A stretch of DNA of 64,000 nt from Paenibacillus lentus (GTDB taxonomy: Bacteria; Bacillota; Bacilli; Paenibacillales; Paenibacillaceae), in assembly GCF_003931855.1 (NCBI RefSeq), contig NZ_CP034248.1, forward strand, positions 4,898,001 to 4,962,000. Direction: 5' to 3'. Shown piece after piece: positions 37,522 to 46,528 of the stretch; position 1 is the first letter of the stretch, and every line of letters begins with the position of its first letter. The translations under genes and the position numbers were made by a program. The notes beneath the pieces were generated by a model that was not told the origin of the DNA, did no database searches, and worked only from the letters and a program-made list of their open reading frames with translations.

Positions 37522-38045
37522 ATAATAATTAATGCCCCAAGCTGAAACCCATTTATGAAAGTATTTGTAGCATATATCGACTCCGACTGACTGCGTAAAT
37601 CAAGCATCGCTTCAAGTTGGTTGAATTCTTTGGAAGATAGTTTCTCTTTCCACAATTCCATAGCTTCGGATAGCCTTCTGCTTATATTACGATACTCAGG
37701 ATTTCTTGGAACTACCTGCTCTTCCGGACGAATATCACCATAAAATAAGGCTTCCAGCATGCTTTTCATTTTCATCTTCCTTTCGTACTGGATTATACGT
37801 TGTAAGAAAGACTCGCACATGGTAGAGTAAGTGTGCAGTCTGCCTCTCAGGCAATTGCGATAAGGAAGCGGCGCTTTTTGGTAGGGGGGCCGCTTCCTTT
37901 TTTATTCACCATCATGTAACTTTTACAATTCCAGTTTGCTTTTCGAGTCCTATTACTAGAGAAAATTTCAACTGGTTTAGCAATTCTTTTAAATTTTTCC
38001 TGTTAACACCTCCTCAATTTATAATTAAAACACTTGTTGTTACCC

Positions 38046-38088
38046 TTAAGACTACCACACTTCAATGATAGTACGGTTAAGACTACCA
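38046..38088. promoter_or_regulatory. Operator-like direct repeats between DUF6809 copy 2 and its XRE regulator
   Basis: TTAAGACTACCA occurs at 38046-38057 and 38077-38088, 31 bp apart (about three helical turns). Differs from the operators of the other two units. Confidence 0.55.
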
Positions 38089-38152
38089 GTCAATGCATTT
38101 TGATAACAATCATGATATTATTATTGTTATGAAATAACTCGGAGGAATGCAT

Positions 38153-38377
38153 ATGAAGATCCGATTACGATTAAAAGAAATTCTTGCCGAGAAAGGCATC
38201 TCCCAAAGAGAGCTTGCCCGGAGAATGGGGATTCGCCATCCTACTATTAACCATCTATGTTCAGATTCTGTTGATAGAGTTTATATACGTACTTTAGAGA
38301 AAATCTGTGAGACTCTGGATATTACAGTGGATCAACTTATTGTTTCCGTTGAGGATGAACAGTCTGCAGATAAGTAG
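38153..38377 (+). CDS. Small XRE-family regulator, unit 2
   Basis: About 74 aa. KEILAEKGISQRELARRMGIRHPTINHLCSDSVDRVYIRTLEKICETLDITVDQLI; close relative of unit 1. ATG 38153 (or 38147) follows CGGAGGAATGC. Diverges from the split DUF6809 gene. Confidence 0.85.
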   Translation: MKIRLRLKEILAEKGISQRELARRMGIRHPTINHLCSDSVDRVYIRTLEKICETLDITVDQLIVSVEDEQSADK

Positions 38378-38405
38378 TGTATTAGTTCGTTATACTTAGC
38401 CGATA

Positions 38406-38445
38406 AAACAAGCCAATCATGGTATACCATGGTTGGCTTGTTCAA
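38406..38445 (+). terminator. Terminator of XRE unit 2
   Basis: ACAAGCCAATCATGG-TATA-CCATGGTTGGCTTGT, a long near-perfect hairpin. Confidence 0.75.
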
Positions 38446-38714
38446 AGTACGATAATTCTTGAGAACTTTTTTGTCTGTGCGGCAGTCTATCCCTTTGATC
38501 GGCGGCTAGCATATCCAAATGTTTGGTTTAAAAGCTTCTAATTCTTTTCTATAACCTGAAAATCTGTACGCCCTGATTGCTCACATCTGCCGTAGCTTCC
38601 GCCATTAGCTCGCTAACAACCGAATTTTATACATAAGCTATTCATATTCCACTTGGCCTGAGCAATTGAGCTCACCGTTTCCATTTAATTTCGTCTTCTT
38701 TAATTTTGAGCATG
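38446..38714. other. Non-coding, weakly repeated segment
   Basis: No gene seen. Scattered matches (CAGTCTATC, ATCCAAATGT, CTTCTAA, CTGCCGTA) to 56870-57060 in the same order suggest two decayed copies of one ancestral sequence. Confidence 0.35.
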
Positions 38715-38760
38715 CAAAAAAGCTCATTCCTACTCCGATAATTCAAGTGGGAAGAGCTTT
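38715..38760 (-). terminator. Module-end hairpin repeat A, copy 2
   Basis: AAAAAAGCTCATTCC ... GGGAAGAGCTTT, downstream of the ankyrin gene; preceded by TTTTGAGCATGC as in the copy at 49602. Confidence 0.7.
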
Positions 38761-38829
38761 GAAAGATGTATTTGAAATGTTTTCCTAAATATATTATCAT
38801 TATTTATTTTCAATAGTATTTTTATACAT

Positions 38830-39339
38830 TTACTCTTCTTCATCCAGTTTTTGCTTTAAATAATTAGCAATCTCTGTTTCGCCTCTTTCAATAGCAAATG
38901 CATAAGCATCCATATCTTTCATGTTGTCACCGGAGTATTTTATAGTAATGTCTATATTATTCTCAACTAACAATTTAACTATCTCAAAATGACCACCATA
39001 TATTGCAGAAAACAGAGGATTTCTCTCTGGTTCACTAATATCAATCTCAATATTATGGTTAATAAGATATTTTACAATATCTAAGTGTCCTTTTGCAGTC
39101 GCTCTTTCAAGGGCATTTGTAGAAAATGTTCCTCCTTGTGCATTAATATCTATCCCAGCATCAACAAGATATTCTACTATTTCTAAATGCCCCTGAGCTG
39201 ATGCTATATGTAACCATGTACCAAAAGGTGTCATCCACTCCAACATTTCTGGATTTTTCTCAAGTAAACTTTTTACTGTGTCAAGCTGAACACTTTTTAT
39301 GGCACCTCTAATATCTTTTGCAATCTGAATCTTATCCAT
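38830..39339 (-). CDS. Ankyrin-repeat protein, probable immunity protein
   Basis: 169 aa with four to five ankyrin repeats (TWLHIASAQGHLEIVEYLVDAG, NALERATAKGHLDIVKYLI, NPLFSAIYGGHFEIVKLLV). Cytosolic. Ankyrin proteins are frequent immunity proteins in polymorphic toxin loci, and the gene directly follows a toxin-like C-terminal remnant and precedes a module-end hairpin. ATG 39339 has GGGGGGA upstream. Confidence 0.72.
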   Translation of the reverse strand: MDKIQIAKDIRGAIKSVQLDTVKSLLEKNPEMLEWMTPFGTWLHIASAQGHLEIVEYLVDAGIDINAQGGTFSTNALERATAKGHLDIVKYLINHNIEIDISEPERNPLFSAIYGGHFEIVKLLVENNIDITIKYSGDNMKDMDAYAFAIERGETEIANYLKQKLDEEE

Positions 39340-39359
39340 TTTTTGTCCCCCCATAGTTA

Positions 39360-39595
39360 TCATCTTCTTGAAGCAGCTAGTTTTCCAAAGTCCTCCAGTA
39401 TTTCAATAAAATCATCATATTCCCCACCTGCAGCATCAACTGCTTTCAATTGATTTACAACGTTTTCTAAAGCCTCAATACCATGATAATGATCGGGTTA
39501 CGTCGCCTCAAAGATGCAAATATGTCCTTTTGCTCTTCCAATCGGAGTACCCTATTCTAAAATAGCATAAGATTTTGAAAAACCTATGGAAATAC
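39360..39595 (-). pseudogene. Remnant of a toxin C-terminus ahead of the ankyrin gene
   Basis: The frame ending at 39360 reads DHYHGIEALENVVNQLKAV ... DDFIEILEDFGKLAASRR. A stop codon lies just before this segment, after which GTPIGRAKGHI is still readable upstream. Its stop overlaps the region of the next gene's start, as in toxin-immunity pairs. Toxin family not recognised. Confidence 0.4.
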
Positions 39596-39596
39596 G

Positions 39597-39700
39597 AATA
39601 TAACAAAAACAGGTCTTTTATGGTGATATTTGTCCATAATCGACCTGTTAGTTGTAATGGAATAACGTTTTTAGATTATAAAACTAAAGCATTGTTGTAC
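39597..39700. repeat. Dispersed repeat B, copy 2
   Basis: ACAGGTC ... ATGGTGATATTTGTCCATAATCGACCTGT hairpin, then TAATGGAATAACG and an AT-rich tail with AAAGCATT; matches copies at 26005 and 61494. Confidence 0.6.
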
Positions 39701-39752
39701 TATTAGGAAAATGTTGAAGTCCTTATACAGATTTTACAAGGATTATATATTT

Positions 39753-41204
39753 GAGCATTTTGCATAATTCCCTATTTGAGAATTGAATAGCAGAACCTAG
39801 ACCTAGTTGGTGGTGCATTTTCAGCTAAATCCACTCGGTTTTCAAAAATGGGCAGACCTGCAGAATTTTCTGCGCATTCAAAATTTTAAGCAGCGACTTT
39901 TCTGTATTTCTGAGCCATTGCCAGGGCAGAAGCCAGCAATACAATTGCATTTAAATATTGGTGAGTTATGACTTTCTCTATGCCCCAAACATGCATGGCG
40001 TCTGCGGTCAAATAGGTTTTCATTCGGGAGTTGCAGCGTTCTACACTCGTTCTTTCTTTGTAAAGTTCTTGCCAACGTTTCGTGTTCCGGTGCGGACTTG
40101 AATAACGGCGCAAATCGCTTTTTGTATCAACCTTGAGCACCATTCCATAGTTGGAAGATGAACAGGCTGCCATCCCCAGCGGACAATCCACCTTGCCGGT
40201 CGCATGGGGACACCGGAATTTCAGGTGATCGCCATCTACTCCCCAGTATGTCATGGCAAAACCCATGGAGCAGCAAGGTGTACCGTTAGATGTTATACCT
40301 GCAGGCGGTTCCTTCTCATTGCGAAGATTCATCGGGATAATCGCTTGCGCTTTGAGCTTCCGTGCCGCTTCATAGTTTTTAAGTTGGTCATACCCAGCAT
40401 CAAACACAAAGAACTTCACTTTCGCATCGGCAGCCACTTGTTCCATAAGAGCGGGTGCCAGATCACCGTCATTGACATGAGCCGGTGTAACCGAGAGGGC
40501 CAGGGGCAGTTCGCTAGCGGTGTCGACAGCAAGATGAAGCTTATAGCCGAACCACTTGACCTTGTTACCAAAGGAGTCAAACTTCGCGCCCCAGTTGGCA
40601 TTCCCCGTCAGCTCACTTTTGCGCTTCGGCTGTTTCTTCTCGTAGGCATGGATCGCTGCGCTGTCCATCGCCACGTGACTTCCATCGATGATTCCTTCCT
40701 GCTTACAGCGTGTGACGAGATCCTCAAACAGACGTTTTGCCAATCCCTTATTCGTTAGCTCAGTGAAAACGCGGCTTAATGTGGCGATTGATGGAGCTTT
40801 TCGATCAAGCCTGAGTCCGCATTGGTAACGGAAACGAAGATCCATATCCAGACGACGATGCAAGCCACTAAATGTATCCATGTTCTCCAGCGGCGCTGCA
40901 AGCAATGCGCGAAGAATCCCTTGTCGGCAGTGCCCATCGGCACCTCGGGGTGAATGACTTCTCAAATCTTTAGCATAAGGTCGTAAGTCCAGGGCACTGA
41001 AGAAGATAGGCAAACGTTCTTTAAATTCAAGTTTTTGAAGTTCTTCAAAGGAAAATAGACTTTCTTGTAGAATATACATAGTGACTTCTCCCCCTTGGGT
41101 TTTCTTGTTTAGTCACTTGAAAACTTCTCCAAGTTGGGGTGAAGTCCTTTTTTTATGTTTGAAAACCTTTGTCTAGCAAGGGCTCAGGTTAATGCAAAAT
41201 GCTC
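39753..41204 (-). mobile_element. IS4/IS5-type insertion sequence, intact
   Basis: Terminal inverted repeats GAGCATTTTGCAT (39753) and its complement ending at 41204, flanked by ATTT on both sides (39749-39752 and 41205-41208), a likely 4-bp target duplication. About 1.45 kb with a single transposase. Confidence 0.85.
39886..41079 (-). CDS. DDE transposase (IS4/IS5, possibly IS1182-like)
   Basis: 397 aa. DUF772-like N-terminus (RGADGHCRQGILRALL), first catalytic Asp in HVAMDSAAIHA, second in FVFDAGYD, Glu in SVERCNSRMK. AVDTASELPLALSVTPAHVNDG is typical of these families. Appears intact; ATG 41079 preceded by GGGGGAGAA. Confidence 0.9.
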   Translation of the reverse strand: MYILQESLFSFEELQKLEFKERLPIFFSALDLRPYAKDLRSHSPRGADGHCRQGILRALLAAPLENMDTFSGLHRRLDMDLRFRYQCGLRLDRKAPSIATLSRVFTELTNKGLAKRLFEDLVTRCKQEGIIDGSHVAMDSAAIHAYEKKQPKRKSELTGNANWGAKFDSFGNKVKWFGYKLHLAVDTASELPLALSVTPAHVNDGDLAPALMEQVAADAKVKFFVFDAGYDQLKNYEAARKLKAQAIIPMNLRNEKEPPAGITSNGTPCCSMGFAMTYWGVDGDHLKFRCPHATGKVDCPLGMAACSSSNYGMVLKVDTKSDLRRYSSPHRNTKRWQELYKERTSVERCNSRMKTYLTADAMHVWGIEKVITHQYLNAIVLLASALAMAQKYRKVAA

Positions 41205-41355
41205 ATTTAAATAAATGATTTATTCAGCGATGAATGAAGATCTTAAACAGCCGTTCAAACCTTTAAGAGGGTTATTTCGTTGTTTGAGATGTATCAACTT
41301 AGATAGCTCGCATCGTGACCTTCTACATAATTCATTGATCATTGATTTATTGTTA

Positions 41356-41670
41356 TCATTCGTCATTGCGCTCACCCTGAAAATGACTAAACCATAAATC
41401 CGCACTTCCCCACGTCAGTAATTGGCTATATTCATTAACACAAATCAAATATTCAGTCTTCTCATTTGTTACATACACTTCTCCCCAAGGTGCCTCATTC
41501 AGATATTTTTGTAATTCTCTAGATGAATCAAAGATAAATCCTACTTCTTCCTCTTCGCCCGTAAAGGTTGATCTTCTATTTGTTTTAAACAAAAAGAAAC
41601 CACATGGAGTTGTTATACTCGCATGTGGAAGTAATTCAATTCGATTTACATGGTTTATATTTGTTATTGG
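41356..41670 (-). pseudogene. Partial gene, possible orphan immunity protein
   Basis: An ATG at 41592 would give 78 aa ending WGSADLWFSHFQGERNDE, but coding sequence in the same frame continues upstream (RIELLPHASITTPCGFFLFKTN) without an ATG or ribosome site. The gene seems to have lost its 5' end. Family not recognised; a place behind the VgrG2 immunity gene suggests an orphan immunity gene. Confidence 0.45.
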
Positions 41671-41710
41671 TTGAATGATGGTTCATCCAGCACTAGACAG
41701 CTTCTATTAC

Positions 41711-42076
41711 TTATATAATTTCAAACTTTCGTTTAATTTCGTGTAACCGAGACTCGACTAAATCCTTATCATCAGAATGCTGTAACAAATATGCTTCACT
41801 TGCTTCTTTGAGATAACCATAGAAAGTGGGGTAATCCAATACGATGGTTACATCTTCATCAACTGCAGGATGGTCAAAAAAATAGCAAACTCCATTTTCT
41901 CCGAAGTATCCTTCCTCCCACTCTTCTAGTTCACCTGAAAATAAACACCAGATATGCTCGTTACCAAAACCTTGTCCGTTACAATACTTTTCCAACGCCT
42001 TAATAAAGTTCCCATCTCCGATAGCAAAATAATAAAGATCTATCAGTTTTTTTTCATAAGTATTTTCATTTGACAT
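41711..42076 (-). CDS. CdiI-like immunity protein for the VgrG2 toxin
   Basis: 121 aa, acidic. WCLFSGELEEWEEGYFGENGVCYFFDHPA and VTIVLDYPTFYGYLKEASEAYL resemble the CdiI immunity family linked to ribonuclease CDI toxins. It follows the toxin gene by 12 nt with a GGAGGTAAC ribosome site. Should bind and block the VgrG2 tip in the producing cell. Confidence 0.72.
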   Translation of the reverse strand: MSNENTYEKKLIDLYYFAIGDGNFIKALEKYCNGQGFGNEHIWCLFSGELEEWEEGYFGENGVCYFFDHPAVDEDVTIVLDYPTFYGYLKEASEAYLLQHSDDKDLVESRLHEIKRKFEII

Positions 42077-42088
42077 ATCGTTACCTCC

Positions 42089-45000
42089 CTAATTCCCCTC
42101 AAATGAAGGATGGAAATTTGTGATGTTCCCACTATCATCAAGATATCCCGTGAATCTAAGTCCATTAGATGAATACCCAGTCACTAATCTCCCATTAATC
42201 ACACCATTCTCCATAGCTTCTTTACCCCATACGATCATTTGTTCATTTGAAATCAAATTAGAATCATATACCGTCTTTGGTTGAGGGATATTTTTATATT
42301 GGCCAGGTACTACCTTCAATTCCCTATCCAATGCAGGAAGTCTATACTCTATTTCATAAACCCCAGTAACAGTAGGATGTGAAGTTCTTGAGACAATGAC
42401 ATCATCCAGATTCCAGCCTTGATCTGTTAGAATCTTTTCGAAGTTTTCTAAATTATGGCCACCGACAACGCCTTTATTACCTTTTCTAACAATACCTTGT
42501 GCATTTATCATGTGATCATCAAAACCATTTATAAACTCGAAATTGTTCTTTATTACTGGAACACCATTACCCGTCCCCCCAGAACCTCTTCTACTAAACT
42601 GAATGAACGGTTCGTCCCCAACACGCTGGAACCGCGGAAAAATATCCAACCTTGTTGAACCAAACCCGTAGTTCAATTCCGGTGCAAGTTTCCGTCTGTA
42701 GTTCCACGGATTCATCATAATATTAACATCATTCATTGTAGCTTTGAAGCTCGTGTACTTATCACCTGCTGCTTCTTTAAAGGCAGTTAGTCTTTGGCTG
42801 TCTTTAAATTTATCAGCAACTTTCAAGTTATTCGGCTTGAACAAGAGGGGCAGGTTAACTATAGCCACACCCGTTTCAATCTTATTTAATGTTGTCTGAT
42901 CCATTCCAAATAGTGTCGGATTACTATAGTAATTCCCTTCGCCAAGGTCATGCAGCTTCTCTAAATTGACTTTTAATTGCATGACGCCTACGCCAATTTC
43001 TGCACCTGCTAACAGCAGTAAATACAGAGATTTTCCAGCTGTCGGAATCGCTAAGACAATGGCGACTGCACCAAAAAAAACCCCGAACATTGCAGCTCCT
43101 CTTTGGGGAGCTGCAACTTGTACTAGAAAGCTGAAGCGTGATAAGTACGTAACGGTTTGATCCTGTTTGCTGAAATAATCCGGTTTCTTAGGGATGACGT
43201 TCTCTAACCAAAAATCACTATTTTCTAGGTTTTCTAACCCCTGAGCCAGCCCTTTCATTATTGCGGATTGTGGTGTCAAAGCTTCTACAGTCTGTCCATG
43301 CATCCTTTTACGCTCTACATCTTTTAATGCTTCATATTCCTGTTGTTGTCTCTCAATTTTCCCAATCGTAAGATCATATAGCTCTGGTGATACCGACTGT
43401 AACGAACTCTCTTCTGATTTCATGAAGGTTGAAGGTGAAGGACTTTTCCCTTTAGTTTCTTTTGCATCTGCATTTCTAGTTTCTTCTATCAACTCGTGTT
43501 GAATCTTCTTCTTCGTGTTGTAGTTTTTATAGGCAGCCTCGTATTTCTCGTGAGCTAGTTTTATCTCTTCATTTGTTCTTTCCTCTGTTTCCCCTTCAAT
43601 AACCGGGCTATTTTTTTCTTGATAATATGATTTTAGTGCATCTTCTTTCATTCCTCTTAACTGAAAAAGTGCTGCCTCTTTAATTTTTGGGTCAGTACGC
43701 AACATTGTGGCCAAATCGCGCTTCATGTTTTCTGGATTTTCATTGTAGTCTGTTAATAAAGCCGTATGTTCGTCCCAGGTAATTTCCTTTTCATCCCTCT
43801 TACGATCAAGTTCGCTGAATATTATTCCGATATCAAATAACTTCTCTATGGATAATTTCTCCAAGTCATCATCCGTCAGCATGTCAAAAAAGTTCATTTC
43901 AACTTTTTGGAAATTAACTGTTTTATTCTGAATTAAGACCTGGCTCCCGGCAATCTCGACGAATTGATTCTCGTTTGTAATATGCGTGATTCTATGCTTG
44001 GCCTTCATTTTGATCGATTCCAATTTAGAGGCCGATTCCGCTTTCGTCAGCTCTATAGTGTTAACTGCTACGACCAGGATGTTCTCTTCCGCGGATACAT
44101 CAATATTGTCGCCGTCCAACTTTATGCTAACCGTATTTTTCTCAAACAGAACCCCATCTTCGCCCAGCTCCATTTTGGCATCTCCAGGCATATGAAAAAC
44201 TTTGGTCGTCGGTTTCTGAAAAACGGTTCGGGTCTTCATCTCCTCGCTACGTTCCCGAACCGAATTAATCGCTATCGCTTGCTTCTCAATGCCATTTGGG
44301 AAATAAATCTTGATTCGGCCCCCTTCATCCGGCATACAATGAAAGATATTATTGCCTTCCGGTGAGTACGGGAACCACCAATTCCCTGAATCATCATATT
44401 CCTCGTCAATATCCAGCTGCACCTTGACCATGTTGTTCGCTCGTTTCAATACACGACCTTCCAACGCCACACCTTGGATAGCTTTGTTTAAGCGGGATTT
44501 GCGACGAAGTGCTTGCCGTTTGACCAACACATATTCATATTGAAGCGCTCCTTTATCATAGGTTATAATCGATTCGGCAATGACCCAAATTTGACGCTTG
44601 AACCCGACATTCTCTCCAACTCGGAAGTATTGACTTGACCTTGCACGATAACTGATCCAGTCTATCTCAGAAGAGATTTCTCCTCCATTTTCAACGGCTT
44701 GCTCCCGGTAGCTTAAGTAGCTTTCCCGATTTTGAATCATAGAATAATGGGTTGCTTTAAATTCCTTCCCCCAGGAAAAGTCTGGTACACCAAAATAAAC
44801 TCGAGGCGCATCCATCGTAATATCCGGTAAAATCACCGTACCTAATCGAGAAGCGAGCCGCTTCATAAACTGCCAGTCTGTCTCCTGATATTGTACGATC
44901 AGTTCACCAATAGTAGCCCCAGGTTCCGTCGCCTCATTTTGTGCGTCCCCTCTTTTATAGCCTTCAGTTAATCCTTTTATCAATTTCGTGTATGTCAAAT

Positions 45001-45346
45001 ACTTATTTTGATAGGAACGGCTTTTTGGCTTAATATCCATCTCGTAAGAACGGGAAATTGCTTCTATACGGACAATTGGGATTCCATCCTCCATCGTTAT
45101 CCCCAAATTCGAGATTCCGCCGGAAAACCATTGATCCTCCTGAGAATTTTCAATTTTACGGATTAACAAACTATCTTCAAAACTAGCTTCATTCAGGCAT
45201 CGCTCGGATTGCTCATCGGTCATTACAACAGTTAGCAAACAACGAGTATGCTCACCAAACCTCTGCTCAATTTGTAAGCTACGAATCGCTCGTATCTGAT
45301 ACGGCCAATGTAACTGAAAGCCGTCACCCTCAAACCATTCTTCCAT
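42089..45346 (-). CDS. VgrG2: VgrG-like spike protein with CDI tRNase-like C-terminal toxin
   Basis: 1085 aa, same trunk plan as VgrG1: gp27-like part with LIVQYQETDWQFMKRLAS, OB fold from about 289 (GVALEGRVLKRANNMVKV, NIFHCMPDEGGRIKIYF), beta spike, DMLTDDD (about 487), helical linker, hydrophobic segment about 750-795. Near 909 a pretoxin motif RVGDEPFIQFSRRGSGG precedes the tip. The last 150 residues (GVVGGHNLENFEKIL ... SRTSHPTVTGVYEIEYR ... SNGLRFTGYLDDSGNI) resemble CDI toxins of the tRNase type (BECR fold); this is from memory of the family. ATG 45346 preferred over GTG 45355. Confidence 0.82.
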   Translation of the reverse strand: MEEWFEGDGFQLHWPYQIRAIRSLQIEQRFGEHTRCLLTVVMTDEQSERCLNEASFEDSLLIRKIENSQEDQWFSGGISNLGITMEDGIPIVRIEAISRSYEMDIKPKSRSYQNKYLTYTKLIKGLTEGYKRGDAQNEATEPGATIGELIVQYQETDWQFMKRLASRLGTVILPDITMDAPRVYFGVPDFSWGKEFKATHYSMIQNRESYLSYREQAVENGGEISSEIDWISYRARSSQYFRVGENVGFKRQIWVIAESIITYDKGALQYEYVLVKRQALRRKSRLNKAIQGVALEGRVLKRANNMVKVQLDIDEEYDDSGNWWFPYSPEGNNIFHCMPDEGGRIKIYFPNGIEKQAIAINSVRERSEEMKTRTVFQKPTTKVFHMPGDAKMELGEDGVLFEKNTVSIKLDGDNIDVSAEENILVVAVNTIELTKAESASKLESIKMKAKHRITHITNENQFVEIAGSQVLIQNKTVNFQKVEMNFFDMLTDDDLEKLSIEKLFDIGIIFSELDRKRDEKEITWDEHTALLTDYNENPENMKRDLATMLRTDPKIKEAALFQLRGMKEDALKSYYQEKNSPVIEGETEERTNEEIKLAHEKYEAAYKNYNTKKKIQHELIEETRNADAKETKGKSPSPSTFMKSEESSLQSVSPELYDLTIGKIERQQQEYEALKDVERKRMHGQTVEALTPQSAIMKGLAQGLENLENSDFWLENVIPKKPDYFSKQDQTVTYLSRFSFLVQVAAPQRGAAMFGVFFGAVAIVLAIPTAGKSLYLLLLAGAEIGVGVMQLKVNLEKLHDLGEGNYYSNPTLFGMDQTTLNKIETGVAIVNLPLLFKPNNLKVADKFKDSQRLTAFKEAAGDKYTSFKATMNDVNIMMNPWNYRRKLAPELNYGFGSTRLDIFPRFQRVGDEPFIQFSRRGSGGTGNGVPVIKNNFEFINGFDDHMINAQGIVRKGNKGVVGGHNLENFEKILTDQGWNLDDVIVSRTSHPTVTGVYEIEYRLPALDRELKVVPGQYKNIPQPKTVYDSNLISNEQMIVWGKEAMENGVINGRLVTGYSSNGLRFTGYLDDSGNITNFHPSFEGN

Positions 45347-45364
45347 CCCCTTCACCTTCCCTCA

Positions 45365-45988
45365 TCACTTCACGTAATGCTTGACGAAATCCAAAGGAGG
45401 CATATCCATGCCATTAGTCAAAAAAGTGATCTGGCCTCCCTTTAAACAGGTCAGACAAGATTTGCTCGTCAAGGCAGGCACGCCGTCGATCATTACAGTT
45501 TTGCTACCATTCTGCCATTGAGGTCCCGAACTACCACCGGAGGTAGGAGCGTTTAGACTTGCAATAAATTCTGGAATGCAGGGATAAATAAATTTAGTTG
45601 CTATTTCCACTCCAGAATCAACATCATAGTCAGGTATACCTCCGAAGTTTGTAGGCGGCTCATTCTTCCCTCTTTCGAACGCAGGATGTTTGTCACTTCT
45701 ACAGAAGCCAAAAGAGTACAAGTTCCCGTCAATATTTTTTTGAAGTTTCTCGAATGCCTTGTCTCCATCTATTTTTGATGTAGAAACCTTACAATCATTT
45801 ACAGTCATCATTGGATTTTTATTTATGTATACTCCATTATTAGTAACCCTATTAAGTACCTCTTCATGAGTCCCCTCTGAACATCTCATATAAGCACCGC
45901 TCGTAATATACGTTTCAGTATCTCTCCAAGCTGATTTCAGCTCACGAATTAGTCTCTCACCTAACATGGATGTTTGAGCATTATCCAT
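45365..45988 (-). CDS. DUF4280 (PAAR-like) spike-tip protein of module 2
   Basis: 207 aa. YITSGAYMRCSEGTHEEVLN, GVYINKNPMMTVNDC, YSFGFCRSDKHP and GVPALTSKSCLTCLKGGQI match the module 1 protein. ATG 45988 has AGGTGA 8 nt upstream. Lies 18 nt before VgrG2. Confidence 0.85.
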   Translation of the reverse strand: MDNAQTSMLGERLIRELKSAWRDTETYITSGAYMRCSEGTHEEVLNRVTNNGVYINKNPMMTVNDCKVSTSKIDGDKAFEKLQKNIDGNLYSFGFCRSDKHPAFERGKNEPPTNFGGIPDYDVDSGVEIATKFIYPCIPEFIASLNAPTSGGSSGPQWQNGSKTVMIDGVPALTSKSCLTCLKGGQITFLTNGMDMPPLDFVKHYVK

Positions 45989-45989
45989 T

Positions 45990-46505
45990 TCACACTTCAC
46001 CTGCTCTCGTTAATATCCTTCGTATACTCAGTCCGTACATACTGTGTCTTAGTAAAGCTTCCGCCACATCCAGACGCACAATAAGACCCGGAAATGGCAA
46101 TTCAGCTGCCCAAAACATTCTGTGTCCATTTATTTTCCCCTCATCCAAGACAACCTGCTTGATAATTCCCCTCTCAATCACGGAATGCGTTCGTGAGATA
46201 CAATCCACCTGAGGAACATCAATTAGACAAAAATGCGCTTGAGCATAGGTAGCCTGATCCGTCACTAAGACTGTTTTATACGACAAATTAGATTCATATT
46301 GGCCTAATATTTCTCGTACTTCTTCTGAAATTAGAAAAACCGGAAGCTCAATCACACTTCGATACTCTAGCTTTCTTCCTTCCCGAACAAACGCCACTTC
46401 ATATTCCTCGGCTGTGGCAAACCCACCAAGAACCCGATCCGAGAATAATATATTCCGGCCTATCGGGTCCAAACGAGAATCATGACCGACGACAAAATAC
46501 TCCAC
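45990..46505 (-). CDS. Imm11-like accessory protein of module 2
   Basis: 171 aa, paralogue of 34024-34542: EYFVVGHDSRLDPIGRN, VFLISEEVREILGQYE, LIVRLDVAEALLRHSMYGLSIRRIL. GTG 46505 is preceded by GAGGTGATG. Same gene position, supporting a structural or adaptor role. Confidence 0.65.
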   Translation of the reverse strand: MEYFVVGHDSRLDPIGRNILFSDRVLGGFATAEEYEVAFVREGRKLEYRSVIELPVFLISEEVREILGQYESNLSYKTVLVTDQATYAQAHFCLIDVPQVDCISRTHSVIERGIIKQVVLDEGKINGHRMFWAAELPFPGLIVRLDVAEALLRHSMYGLSIRRILTRAGEV

Positions 46506-46528
46506 AGCTTCATCACCTCTCATCTCGC

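Larger units (their letters stand above)
35669..37769 (-). pseudogene. DUF6809-like gene, copy 2, split by an IS110 element
   Basis: The 5' part (37769 to 37518) encodes MKSMLEALFYGDIRPEEQ ... FINGFQLGALIIM; removal of the IS at a CTCC joins it in frame to 35714-35669, which gives EVYTAKEELLKDIK and a stop, matching EVYTARDEL of copy 3. As it stands the protein ends in IS-derived residues ELFL, losing only about 12 residues, so some function may persist. It diverges from the XRE gene at 38147. Confidence 0.85.
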
